From: CALDTK01 sp965215215
GTDB taxonomy: Bacteria > Bacteroidota > Bacteroidia > Chitinophagales > Saprospiraceae
Assembly (NCBI GenBank): GCA_965215215.1
Contig: OZ244043.1
Location: forward strand, 1,116,001-1,180,000
DNA: 64,000 nt
Reading direction: 5' to 3'
Shown one piece after another: positions 1 through 8,083 of this stretch. The notes beneath the pieces were generated by a model, which had not been told where the DNA came from, made no database searches, and saw only the letters and a program-made list of their open reading frames with translations. A program made the translations under genes and the position numbers. The number at the start of each line of letters is the position of its first letter. Positions within the stretch are counted from its first letter, which is position 1.

Positions 1-1171
1 GATTTTTACCGATCACATCGCCGGTTACGTCGTTGATCTTAACGCGGTGCCCGACTTGAAACGGACGCATGTAAGTGAGGATAACTCCCGAAACCGCGTT
101 GCTGATGGCCCCGGCCGAGCCCAGGGAGAGGAGCAGGCCGACGAAAACCGAGATCCCCTGAAAGGCATCCGAACCGGCCCCGGGTAGGTAAGGGAAGATG
201 ACCACGAGCGTGAAGACGCAAATCAAGCCCCTCACCAAGTTTGCGGTCGGCTTGGCCCAATCGGAGTAAAATCCCTCGAAGTGCAGCTCGTCGCGCTGGA
301 CCTTGTTCGCGATGAAGTTGACCACCTTGAGCAGTTGGGAAGCGGCCCACACGATGACCATGATGAAGAGCAGCTTCGGCACGAAGTCGATCACGCTCGC
401 CCACACGTAATGCACCGGATTGAGCACGTACACCAGGAGGCGCTCGCCGAATCCACGGGTGTAGGCCAACTGGCTAAACAGGAAGGGCAAGTAGAGGTAG
501 AGGAGAAGGAGCAACGTGGTAACACGCAGTACCCGGAGCAGGCCCAGCGCCAGGGCGGCCTGCGTACCCGGACCGATAAGCTTGAGCACGCGCTGCGACT
601 GTGCGTCTTTGCGGGACTCCACGAAGCGCCGCATCCCGTGCCGCAAGTGAAACCGTAGGAAGTTGAACCCTCGATTTATCCCCGCGAACATGAGTACGAG
701 ACCGACCGAGAAAGCGATGAAAAGGCCGATGTCCGTAAGGATCGTGAGCGTGGAGGTCCGCTCGTACTCGGCGACCAGTGCCGATCGTATGACGGCCCGA
801 TTGCGTTCGGCCAGCTCCGCGGTCGACAAGCCCTCGCTCTCCGCATCCGCTTCGGTCACGCTGTTGATCACGCGATCGCGGTAGTACACGAGGTGACCGC
901 TCTCGGCAGCCTCCACGCGGAGACTATCGTATTCGACGAGCGGCAGCTCCGCCAACTCCGCTACGTTGTTGGTGACGATCCGGGCCCGCTGCTCGGTCGT
1001 GAACGACCCTACGTGGTGGTGGAGGACGAAGAGCGTATCGTTGGCGAAGATCACGGGCGACGACTTCGCCGAGAGTCCGCTTACGCTAAAACTCAACCCG
1101 ACCGCCAGCACGAGGCTACAGCGGATCAGCCACGTTACAGCAGGGTGGAGTGTTCGCATGCGGAAATACAT
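1..1171 (-). CDS. MscS-family mechanosensitive channel protein (3' end beyond window)
   Basis: The minus strand is open from the window edge to about 1171. The visible 390 residues start with a signal-like hydrophobic segment, continue with a roughly 110-residue extracytoplasmic stretch, then several membrane segments. Just before the window edge is the MscS hallmark: a glycine/alanine-rich pore helix (GSAGAISNAVSG) followed by RPFQVGHRVKINDVTGDV, the start of the beta domain. Such channels open under membrane tension to release solutes on osmotic downshock. The C-terminal part of the beta domain lies outside the window. Start is ATG at 1171 or ATG at 1159; neither has a clear ribosome binding site. 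The long N-terminal extension before the channel core is typical of the larger MscS subfamilies. Confidence 0.85.
   Translation of the reverse strand, partial: MYFRMRTLHPAVTWLIRCSLVLAVGLSFSVSGLSAKSSPVIFANDTLFVLHHHVGSFTTEQRARIVTNNVAELAELPLVEYDSLRVEAAESGHLVYYRDRVINSVTEADAESEGLSTAELAERNRAVIRSALVAEYERTSTLTILTDIGLFIAFSVGLVLMFAGINRGFNFLRFHLRHGMRRFVESRKDAQSQRVLKLIGPGTQAALALGLLRVLRVTTLLLLLYLYLPFLFSQLAYTRGFGERLLVYVLNPVHYVWASVIDFVPKLLFIMVIVWAASQLLKVVNFIANKVQRDELHFEGFYSDWAKPTANLVRGLICVFTLVVIFPYLPGAGSDAFQGISVFVGLLLSLGSAGAISNAVSGVILTYMRPFQVGHRVKINDVTGDVIGKN
1079..1092 (-). repeat. GTTTT mini-hairpin motif, copy 1
   Basis: GTTTTAGCGTAAGC: stem GC/GC, loop GTAA. Lies in sense in the signal segment of the MscS gene, read as FSVS. 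Confidence 0.75.
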
Positions 1172-1224
1172 CAAATTTTACACCATACGTAAAACCATCC
1201 GTTGGACAGTTATGCAGACAAAGA

Positions 1225-1256
1225 AAGCCCGTCGAACGCGTTGGCTCGACGGGCTT
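1225..1256 (-). terminator. Rho-independent terminator of the catalase gene
   Basis: A perfect 11-bp stem (1225-1235 with 1246-1256, AAGCCCGTCGA) encloses a 10-base loop. On the minus strand it is followed by TTTCTTTG. It sits 28 bases past the stop codon of the manganese catalase gene and before the MscS gene, so it should end catalase transcription. Confidence 0.8.
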
Positions 1257-1283
1257 CAGTGATTACGGATGGAGTCGGTCGCC

Positions 1284-2153
1284 CTAAAGGGCGCTCATAA
1301 CCTTGTCGACGACGCCGTTAGCGCCGCCCTTCTCCTGACCTTTTTGCACGGCTGCCTTCGGGCTCGCCATACCGAGATCGGGCACCTCACCGGCGGGCTT
1401 CATCGGTTTCTGGTTGAACGTGCTGCGCCCGTCGAAGCTCTCCCCGGACGACCAGTACCCCTGTGGGCCCGCTTCGTCGTCCTTGCCGAGGGTATAGAAG
1501 GTGTAGTTGTACTCCTCCGGCTCGATCGACTGATCGAAGTTGTTGGGGATCGGGTGGTTCTTACGGCCGCCGAGCTCCTCCCAGGCCGCGAGCCACTGCT
1601 CTTGGTGCATGGTGTCGCGAGCGATCATGAAGGCCAACATGTCCTTCATGCCGGGATCGTCGGTCATTTTGTAAAGCTGCACGGCGAGCATGCGGCCGGT
1701 CGATTCGGCCGTAGCGTTGGCGAGCATGTCCGCGGCTACGTTGCCGGAGGCGTACACGTGGCTGGTGTTGAAAGGTACGCCATTCGAATCCACGGGCATC
1801 GCCGCCATACAGGTCGAAATGACGTGCTGCACGTTCATTCCCCCGAGTGCGGCGTGCACGATCGGGTCGGCGGCGGCGGCGTCCTGCAACGTAGTAGGCG
1901 CGCCCTCGAGATTCATGGCAACGGCGGTAGCCAACATTTCGATATGGGCTATTTCTTCAGTTCCTGTTTCGAGCAACATGTCGCGGTACTTCTTTGGCCC
2001 ACGAGCCCCCCAAGCTTGAAATAAATACTGCAAACATACCCGGATTTCACCTTGCACTCCGCCTATTCCCTGCTGGAGGGCGTTGGCGAACGCTGCGTTC
2101 GGCTTTGTCACCTTAACCGGATACTGAAGTTTGCCACCGTCGTGGTAGAACAT
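1284..2153 (-). CDS. manganese catalase
   Basis: A 289-residue non-heme catalase that would disproportionate hydrogen peroxide with a dimanganese centre. Family hallmarks are the N-terminus MFYHDGGKLQYPVKV, LQYLFQAWGARGPKKYRD and TGTEEIAHIEMLA. Candidate metal ligands are E36, E67, H70, E150 and H183, spaced as in Thermus-type Mn catalases. I start at the internal ATG (2153) because family members begin with MFYHDG; a longer reading from 2210 adds 19 residues that do not look conserved. The C-terminus (MKPAGEVPDLG, then a KGQEKGG tail) is also typical. A stress-type dehydrogenase gene lies just upstream on the same strand, and a strong terminator follows. A role in oxidative or desiccation stress is inferred. 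Confidence 0.93.
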   Translation of the reverse strand: MFYHDGGKLQYPVKVTKPNAAFANALQQGIGGVQGEIRVCLQYLFQAWGARGPKKYRDMLLETGTEEIAHIEMLATAVAMNLEGAPTTLQDAAAADPIVHAALGGMNVQHVISTCMAAMPVDSNGVPFNTSHVYASGNVAADMLANATAESTGRMLAVQLYKMTDDPGMKDMLAFMIARDTMHQEQWLAAWEELGGRKNHPIPNNFDQSIEPEEYNYTFYTLGKDDEAGPQGYWSSGESFDGRSTFNQKPMKPAGEVPDLGMASPKAAVQKGQEKGGANGVVDKVMSAL

Positions 2154-2280
2154 AGAGATTGATTTTGAGGGCGAGTACGGCCCGCCCGATGATTGGTTTA
2201 TTCCTTCCAACCGCGTTTACGAACACGTTGTTAGCTGGTGCTGGGTGCCGAAGTGGAAATGCGGAAAACGCAATCTCGGT

Positions 2281-3153
2281 CTAGGCCCCTACTACGTCTC
2301 CACCGTTTACGTGTATGGTTTGCCCCGTCACGTAGCTGCCGTCCAGGCTAGCGAGATACACGTAGGCCGGAGCCACTTCCGCCGGTTGGCCGGGTCTTTT
2401 CATGGGCACCTTCTTACCGAAGTCGCTTACCTTATCCGCCGGAAAACTCGAAGGGATGAATGGCGTCCAAATCGGCCCCGGAGCGACGGAGTTAACCGTG
2501 ATCCCTTTATCGACGAGATTACCCGATAACGCCCTCGTGAAGGCTACGATAGCGCCTTTGGTAGAAGAGTAAGGAACCATATTCGGTGACCCCCTAAAAG
2601 CGACCACCGAACAGGTGTTTATGATGCGATCTCCCTCGTCTAAGTATTCGAGGGCTGCCTTGGTGAAATAGTAGTAGCCGTAAATATTTGTTTCGAAGTG
2701 CTTCTCGAACATTCCCTCCGGGATGTCGGTCAAGCTTTCGTGCATGTGCTGCTCGGCGGCGTTATTGACGAGCACGTTGAGCCCGCCGAGCTTGGCGGCA
2801 CACTCTTTCACCGCCTGCTTGCAGGATGACTCGTCGCGCTGATCGCCCTTAATGAGGATGCACTTGCGCCCTTCCCCCTCCACGAGTTCCTTCGTTTTTT
2901 CGGCATCCTGGTCGGCGTGGAAGTAAAAGACGGCTACGTCGGCGCCCTCCCGCGCGAAGTGGATGGCTACCGAACGGCCGATGCCCGAGTCCCCGCCGGT
3001 AACGAGGGCTACTTTTCCTTCCAGCTTACCGGAGCCCCTGTAGTAATCGCGGACGTAAATGGGCTCTGGGTCCATCTCGAATTCGTTTCCGGGATTCTGG
3101 TCCTGGTGTTGGGCGGGGATATCTTGGGGGGTGGGCATTGCTTTCGAAGTCAT
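2281..3153 (-). CDS. SDR family oxidoreductase (YghA / general stress protein 39 type)
   Basis: Classical short-chain dehydrogenase of about 290 residues with an NAD(P)-binding TGGDSGIGR loop, the structural NNAAEQ motif, an active-site serine (NTCSVVAF) and YSSTKGA containing the YxxxK catalytic pair. The long N-terminal tail rich in Pro/Gln (MPTPQDIPAQHQDQNPG) and the YRGSGKLEGKVALVTGG lead-in match the YghA/GSP39 subgroup, which is often stress induced. The start is taken at ATG 3153; ATG 3138 is also possible. The gene is 128 bases upstream of the manganese catalase start on the same strand, so the two may be co-expressed. The physiological substrate cannot be read from the sequence. Confidence 0.9.
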   Translation of the reverse strand: MTSKAMPTPQDIPAQHQDQNPGNEFEMDPEPIYVRDYYRGSGKLEGKVALVTGGDSGIGRSVAIHFAREGADVAVFYFHADQDAEKTKELVEGEGRKCILIKGDQRDESSCKQAVKECAAKLGGLNVLVNNAAEQHMHESLTDIPEGMFEKHFETNIYGYYYFTKAALEYLDEGDRIINTCSVVAFRGSPNMVPYSSTKGAIVAFTRALSGNLVDKGITVNSVAPGPIWTPFIPSSFPADKVSDFGKKVPMKRPGQPAEVAPAYVYLASLDGSYVTGQTIHVNGGDVVGA

Positions 3154-3324
3154 GCGACTACTGTGTTGTGGGGTTATGTGATTTACATGTACCAGATCGC
3201 CCAAATGTTCGGAGCTTCGGTTCGCCGTCCGTCATCCCAGCTTCCTGTCATTTCGCCGACAGGTGCCGCGCAGCGCGGGAGTGCCTATGCACATCTAACC
3301 TTTGAAACCTTCCAATCTCAATTC

Positions 3325-5190
3325 ATGACCAGTCTCAACCTCCTTCTCCTTACCGTTATCCTCGGCTGCTCGGCCTCGCTGCGGGCCCAGGGATTTGATC
3401 GCGCCTACCAGCTCGCGAACGATACGCTGTACACCGTCGACTCCCTGAGCGAATCGGATGACGCGTACTTCGTCTACCTATCTCAAGGTCAGCAAACCGA
3501 TCAACTGACCATCGACAAGCGCAACGGCAACCAGCTCTCGTACGGGAGCTACGTACCGCCTCCCACGCCCTGTTCCGATACGGCGGGGACGGCCATTGGC
3601 GACAACTTCTTTCTGAGGGCCAAGTCGGTCGGTAGTAATCGGGTACTCGTAGAACGCGTTGAGCGTCTTGGCGTCTGCAATTCGGGAGAACTCCGTGTCG
3701 ACCGTGAAACGATCTTCGAGATCCCCGACGTCGACACGCTCGACGTCGGGGGTGTAGGCTTCGACCGGAGCTCGGGCGTAGCCTACGTCGTCGGCGGTAG
3801 TGCTACTTCCCTAGAGCCCGGTTCGGCGTTTCCTTTCCAGAACCGTCAGTATATGCTCGGGCTGGATCCCGCCACTCTCGAACTGAAGCAACTCTCCCAG
3901 TCCGCGGGCTTCGGATTCTTCGTGCCCTTTTTGAGAACCAGCATATCCGCGCTCAAGGAGGGCGAGGGCATCTACCTCAGGGGCTATAAGGATAGGCAGC
4001 CTTCCGAGGGCGTATTTTTTGCGGCGTTCAGCGCGGACCCCGCGGCGAGTATCGAATTGTACTACGATCCAAGCTCCGGCACCTGTACGTTCGATGCACA
4101 ACAGAGCTTCGCCGATTACATCGAAATCAACAGCAGCGAAGGGTGCTACGGGAAGTGCGATGCCGTTCAGGCCATCACCTACCTCAGCCCTACTCGGGCC
4201 ACCCTCCGCCTCCCAACCGTATTTACGTGCCAAGGGAGCATCCCCAGGGGGGCCAGTGTGACGACTAAGTTCCCGAGCCCCGATACCGGGATCGTCTTCG
4301 CCGGCTTGATCTACGGCATCGATGCAGACCGTAACCAAACGTTCACACCGTACTTCGAAAAACGTGGTACGAGTTCGGACTGGCGCTACGAAGATGATCC
4401 GAGCTCCACGTTCAGTCCCGATCCGGTAGGTCTCGGCACCTCCGACGGCGGCGCCATCTTCGTGGACACCGAATCGGGCGGTGTATTGCGGCTGCGTAAA
4501 TTCGATACCCAGGGGCAGCTCGCGGAGCCGCGCGTCGATCTCGCGATCCGAGACCTGAACGTCGTAGACGATACCGTTCAAGCGGGTGAGGTGCTGTTCT
4601 ACGATTTCGAACTCTCCAATTTAGGGGATAAAACGGCTACCGACGAATTCATCATGCTCGCCTACATCTCCCAGGATACGATCCTCGATTCGACCGATAT
4701 TCAGGAAGGACGGGTACTCAGCGGGAACTTTAGATTTGGGCAAGTCGAGCCGCAGGTTCCGGGTGCCTCTACCCTTCCCCAAAATCTAGCGCCCGGCAAC
4801 TACACGTTGTTTCTGGTAGCCGACGCACGCGGTGTCTACGCCGCGGAAGACGATCTTACGAACAACGTGCTGTCCGCCCCCTTCGTCGTAGTTGGCGACG
4901 GTACGATTAACGACGGCACGGTTGGCGGCGGTACGGTCGGACTTACGAGCCTGGCGACCTTCGGCATATCGGTTGGACCAAACCCGACGAGCGGTGCCCT
5001 TTCGATTCGCTTACCGCAAAACGTAGCTCACGATCAGCCCTACCTCATGCTCGATGTACAGGGTCGGATGGTTCGCCGGGGTGAGCTCCGCGGTAGCGCC
5101 GAAACGCTCGATCTCGGTGCCCTGCCGCAGGGTTTGTACAACTTACTCCTTCCGGAGCTGAACGCGACCGCGCGTATCGTTAAACAGTAG
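3325..5190 (+). CDS. T9SS-exported protein with CARDB-like domain
   Basis: A 621-residue secreted protein. The ATG at 3325 is chosen because it opens a clean signal peptide (MTSLNLLLLTVILGCSASLRAQ); the open frame extends further upstream but overlaps the divergent dehydrogenase gene. Residues about 25-400 form an unrecognised region with repeated aromatic/Gly pattern that could be a beta-propeller. Residues about 410-530 (DLAIRDLNVVDDTVQAGE, LSNLGDKTATDEF) look like a CARDB-type Ig-like adhesion domain. The last 80 residues (ISVGPNPTSGALSI to ARIVKQ) are a T9SS type A sorting domain, so the protein is exported across the outer membrane. No catalytic motif was seen. Confidence 0.85.
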   Translation: MTSLNLLLLTVILGCSASLRAQGFDRAYQLANDTLYTVDSLSESDDAYFVYLSQGQQTDQLTIDKRNGNQLSYGSYVPPPTPCSDTAGTAIGDNFFLRAKSVGSNRVLVERVERLGVCNSGELRVDRETIFEIPDVDTLDVGGVGFDRSSGVAYVVGGSATSLEPGSAFPFQNRQYMLGLDPATLELKQLSQSAGFGFFVPFLRTSISALKEGEGIYLRGYKDRQPSEGVFFAAFSADPAASIELYYDPSSGTCTFDAQQSFADYIEINSSEGCYGKCDAVQAITYLSPTRATLRLPTVFTCQGSIPRGASVTTKFPSPDTGIVFAGLIYGIDADRNQTFTPYFEKRGTSSDWRYEDDPSSTFSPDPVGLGTSDGGAIFVDTESGGVLRLRKFDTQGQLAEPRVDLAIRDLNVVDDTVQAGEVLFYDFELSNLGDKTATDEFIMLAYISQDTILDSTDIQEGRVLSGNFRFGQVEPQVPGASTLPQNLAPGNYTLFLVADARGVYAAEDDLTNNVLSAPFVVVGDGTINDGTVGGGTVGLTSLATFGISVGPNPTSGALSIRLPQNVAHDQPYLMLDVQGRMVRRGELRGSAETLDLGALPQGLYNLLLPELNATARIVKQ

Positions 5191-5286
5191 TACGCGGAGA
5201 CAAAGGGGGGGGTGGCGAGCCGAGCCTCGCCCGCGTCGATATCCTGTGGAAGGTAGGGACCGACATAGGGAAGCTACCGTAGAACC

Positions 5287-6687
5287 GTGAACGAAGGCAC
5301 TAGCTTCCCCCGTATGCTAGCAGGGGAAAGCCAGTTGGGACCACACGCACCTTCCGTACCGAAGCCACCCGCCGGCAAGCTCCCCAAATGGCTCCGCCGC
5401 CTCTCCACGGAGAGCTGGCAGGTAGAGTTGTTGATCTCGGGCTTCGCCGTCGCCGGGTCCACGCAGCTCATCGGCCTCGTAGAGCCGATGGCGAAGTGGA
5501 TACTGCTGCACGTCCGACTCGAGTACCTCACCTACTTACGCTACGTACTGTACTACCTGGCGCTCGGCTTCGTGATCTTGCCCGCCACCTTCATCGTTCA
5601 CTTCGCTTTTCGCACCTACTGGGTAGGCCTCGTGGGCCTGAGTTCGGTATACCCGCATGGCTTCGGCGGCAACTATGGAACGATACCGGAGTGGCTGGCT
5701 CACGATACGGAAGCGCGTCATCCGTCACTGCCCCAACAGATCGACAAAGTCGAGCGTCGCAGCTCCATCATGTTCGCCGTCGCGGCGCTCAGCGCCATGA
5801 TATTCGCGAGCATCGCTATAAGCCTGGCGATCACATTCGCCCTAGGCTTCGCCGTCAATACGCTGTCCGAAGGAGCGGTCGGGTTAAAGCAAGTCTTCAT
5901 CGCTTTGTTAGGACTCTCAGCGGTAGTGTACACCGGTATACCGGCAATGCCGATGCTCAAGCGTTACCACGGTCGGCCGGGCTTCCGGCACGCCTACCTC
6001 GCGCTTAACAGCGTGTATAGCAAGTCGGTGTACACCATTTTCGAGCAGCCAATCACGTACCTAATAACGATACTAAGCACGAACATAAGCACGTGGAAAG
6101 CCGCCATCGGACCGGCGATTTTAGGCTACTTCGTTCTGCTGGCTATGGTCGGCTTTCTGTTCTCGAAGCCAGCCACCGGTTACCTCGTAAATCCAGAACG
6201 AATCACCAGTATCCCCTTGCGTACCGACCTGCGCGATCCGAGTCGGTACCGCTCCGAATGGGTGAGGGAGCAACTCAATATTCACCCGTCGATAGAGACC
6301 GAGTTCGTGACCAATACAGCCGAACCCCTACTGCTCTCCCTGCCGATGCTCGGCGAGGACGAACACCAGCGGGACATGCTCTTCCCACAGCCGGATAGTT
6401 TAGATGAGCTGTCCGACCCAGACCGCAAGCAGGTTGAGCGAGCCGCCAGCATCGAAGCCGGACGCCGCTACTGGCGCCTGCACGTTGACGACACGCTAAC
6501 GCTCCTCGATGATTTCATTGGGGGTAACCCTGCCGGCCAATCTGCCTACGGGTACATGGCTTACATCGATGTAGAAGAGTTGGCCAAAGGGCCGCACATG
6601 CTTCGCCTCGACGTGGCCCGCGATACCGGCTGGAAAGAGCGAGCGGCCGTTCCCTTCCGGATTATCGCTTCTACGCCCTCGAAGTAG
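5287..6687 (+). CDS. membrane protein of unknown function
   Basis: A 466-residue protein I do not recognise. It opens with a GTG at 5287 (an ATG at 5314 would remove nine residues). After a proline-rich cytoplasmic N-terminus there are about five hydrophobic segments, near residues 49-68, 85-107, 160-190, 205-225 and 280-303. The last 160 residues are hydrophilic and acidic and contain no known motif. It lies 115 bases upstream of the efflux operon on the same strand, but two mini-hairpin motifs sit in the gap. It may be a partner of the transporter or simply adjacent. Confidence 0.8.
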   Translation: MNEGTSFPRMLAGESQLGPHAPSVPKPPAGKLPKWLRRLSTESWQVELLISGFAVAGSTQLIGLVEPMAKWILLHVRLEYLTYLRYVLYYLALGFVILPATFIVHFAFRTYWVGLVGLSSVYPHGFGGNYGTIPEWLAHDTEARHPSLPQQIDKVERRSSIMFAVAALSAMIFASIAISLAITFALGFAVNTLSEGAVGLKQVFIALLGLSAVVYTGIPAMPMLKRYHGRPGFRHAYLALNSVYSKSVYTIFEQPITYLITILSTNISTWKAAIGPAILGYFVLLAMVGFLFSKPATGYLVNPERITSIPLRTDLRDPSRYRSEWVREQLNIHPSIETEFVTNTAEPLLLSLPMLGEDEHQRDMLFPQPDSLDELSDPDRKQVERAASIEAGRRYWRLHVDDTLTLLDDFIGGNPAGQSAYGYMAYIDVEELAKGPHMLRLDVARDTGWKERAAVPFRIIASTPSK

Positions 6688-6690
6688 TCC

Positions 6691-6703
6691 GCTTTCGCAA
6701 AAC
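6691..6703 (-). repeat. GTTTT mini-hairpin motif, copy 2
   Basis: GTTTTGCGAAAGC: stem GC/GC, loop GAAA. Intergenic, just after the stop codon at 6687. Confidence 0.75.
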
Positions 6704-6735
6704 CGAGTGTCCGATTCCGAACAGGTGCAGCGGAT

Positions 6736-6749
6736 GTTTTAGCGTAAGC
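6736..6749 (+). repeat. GTTTT mini-hairpin motif, copy 3
   Basis: GTTTTAGCGTAAGC. Intergenic and in opposite orientation to copy 2, which ends 32 bases upstream; together they precede the efflux operon. Confidence 0.75.
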
Positions 6750-6775
6750 GACTGCAAATCAACATCTCCGATTTC

Positions 6776-6789
6776 TGGCACGGCTCTGC
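6776..6789 (+). promoter_or_regulatory. sigma-54-like -24/-12 promoter (weak candidate)
   Basis: TGGCACGGCTCTGC resembles a -24 GG / -12 GC promoter, and the operon it precedes encodes an NtrC-type activator. Against it, the GG-to-GC spacing is 9 rather than the strict 10 bases, and the site is only 14 bases before the ATG. It is a hint, not a firm call. Confidence 0.25.
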
Positions 6790-6802
6790 TTTACGGTGAG
6801 TC

Positions 6803-8083
6803 ATGGCCATGGATCGCGTCATCCCCAAATCCGAGCAACGCTCCGCCAAACGCGGCAAAGTGCTCCGTTGGAGTGCCCTGGCCCTCGCGGTACTCGCGCT
6901 CGGCTACTTCGGCCTCCTGGCCCTGCGGCCGAGCGCCAAAGCGAGCGCCTTCCGCATGGCCACCGTCGAGCGGGGCGCGGTACAGAGCACCATCAGCGCG
7001 GCCGGCGTAGTGGTACCCGCCTTCGAGGAGCAGCTCAACGCGCCGGTGAGTACCGAAATAGAGGAAGTGCTGCTGCGCAGCGGGGCTGAGGTGGCCGTCG
7101 GCGACCTCATCATGGAGCTCGACCGCGAGTACGTAGCCCTCCAGGTAGACGGCCGCCGAGATCAGCTTACGCTAAAACAGAACAGCGTCGACCTACTCAA
7201 CCTCGAGTACGACAAGGATCTGCGCGACCTGATGCTCGATGCGGAGATGTCGGGTTTGAAACTAAGGAACGCCCGCGCTCAACTTACCGACGCGGAACGC
7301 CTGCTGAAAGCGGGGGGCAACACCACCGAGGATGTCGAGGGCGCACGACTCGCCGTGCGGATGGCGGAGCTTGAGGAAAGCAAACTCGCCAACGACCTCG
7401 CCTACCAAAAGGCCAGCCTCGAAGGGCGGCGCCGCGACCTTACCCTGCAAGTCGACATCGAGGAGAAGGAGGTGAAGCAACTCGCCCGCAAGCTGCGCGA
7501 AACGACGGTGAAGGCGCCGCGGGAGGGCGTGATCACCTGGGTCAACGAATCGATCGGCCAGCGCGTGCCCGAGGGGGAGCCGCTCGTGCGCATCGCCGAC
7601 CTAGCGGCTTTTCGCGTCGAAGGCTCGGTGAGCGACCGCTATACCGGACAGCTGGAGGTCGGTATGCCCGTCGAGCTGCGCATGCCGAACGGTCGTTCGC
7701 GGGGCACGGTCGCGAGTATCCTCCCCGAGGTAACCAACAACACACTCAAATTCCTCGTCGAACTCGACGATCCGCAGACGGTTGGACTGCGCCCCAACAT
7801 GCGCCCCAACATGCGCCCCAACATGCGCGTCGACCTGGTCGTCGTAACCGGCGAAACCGGGGAAGTGCTGCGGCTCGCCAACGGTCCGGCCATCCGCGGT
7901 GGGACCCAGCAGAGCTTGTTCGTGGTCCGCGGCGAGGAGGCCATCCGCAGCAACGTAGGCATCGGCCAGCGCGGCGGTGATTTCGTGGAAGTGACCGGCG
8001 GGCTCGCCAAGGGCGACCGCGTCATCATCTCCTCGACCGAAGATTACGACGGGCGGGAGTCCATCCAACTCACCGAGCGATGA
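6803..8083 (+). CDS. efflux periplasmic adaptor (HlyD/MacA type membrane fusion protein)
   Basis: A 426-residue adaptor anchored by one N-terminal membrane segment (WSALALAVLALGYFGLLAL). A lipoyl/barrel-sandwich half (AAGVVVPAFEEQLNAPVSTEIEEVLLRSG) is followed by a long coiled coil (about residues 110-240), the second lipoyl half (TVKAPREGVITWVNESIGQRVPEGEPL) and beta-barrel domains. It would bridge the inner-membrane ABC permeases encoded downstream to the TolC-like channel. An unusual feature is a threefold in-frame repeat RPNM at about residues 330-341, encoded by three identical 12-base units at 7789-7824, where one copy is expected before RVDLVVVTG. The stop overlaps the next start by four bases (ATGA), so the genes are translationally coupled. 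Confidence 0.9.
   Translation: MAMDRVIPKSEQRSAKRGKVLRWSALALAVLALGYFGLLALRPSAKASAFRMATVERGAVQSTISAAGVVVPAFEEQLNAPVSTEIEEVLLRSGAEVAVGDLIMELDREYVALQVDGRRDQLTLKQNSVDLLNLEYDKDLRDLMLDAEMSGLKLRNARAQLTDAERLLKAGGNTTEDVEGARLAVRMAELEESKLANDLAYQKASLEGRRRDLTLQVDIEEKEVKQLARKLRETTVKAPREGVITWVNESIGQRVPEGEPLVRIADLAAFRVEGSVSDRYTGQLEVGMPVELRMPNGRSRGTVASILPEVTNNTLKFLVELDDPQTVGLRPNMRPNMRPNMRVDLVVVTGETGEVLRLANGPAIRGGTQQSLFVVRGEEAIRSNVGIGQRGGDFVEVTGGLAKGDRVIISSTEDYDGRESIQLTER
7165..7178 (-). repeat. GTTTT mini-hairpin motif, copy 4
   Basis: GTTTTAGCGTAAGC followed by T, allowing an A-T closing pair. Antisense within the adaptor gene. Confidence 0.75.
7789..7824 (+). repeat. three tandem copies of a 12-base unit
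   Basis: GCGCCCCAACAT is repeated exactly three times (7789-7800, 7801-7812, 7813-7824), in frame, giving RPNM three times in the adaptor's beta-barrel region. Identical copies point to a recent slippage expansion. Confidence 0.95.

Noticed and set aside
2917..3324. N-terminal extension of the T9SS protein frame back to 2917
   Set aside because: It overlaps the divergent dehydrogenase gene and shows no conserved sequence; a proper signal peptide begins at 3325.
5009..5022. GTTTTGCGGTAAGC (minus strand), resembling the mini-hairpin motif
   Set aside because: The loop would be five bases and the stem is out of register, so I did not count it. The same applies to GTTTTCGCGACAGC at 16922, GTTTTGCGGCAGC at 20697 and GTTTTTGCGTAGGC at 34583.
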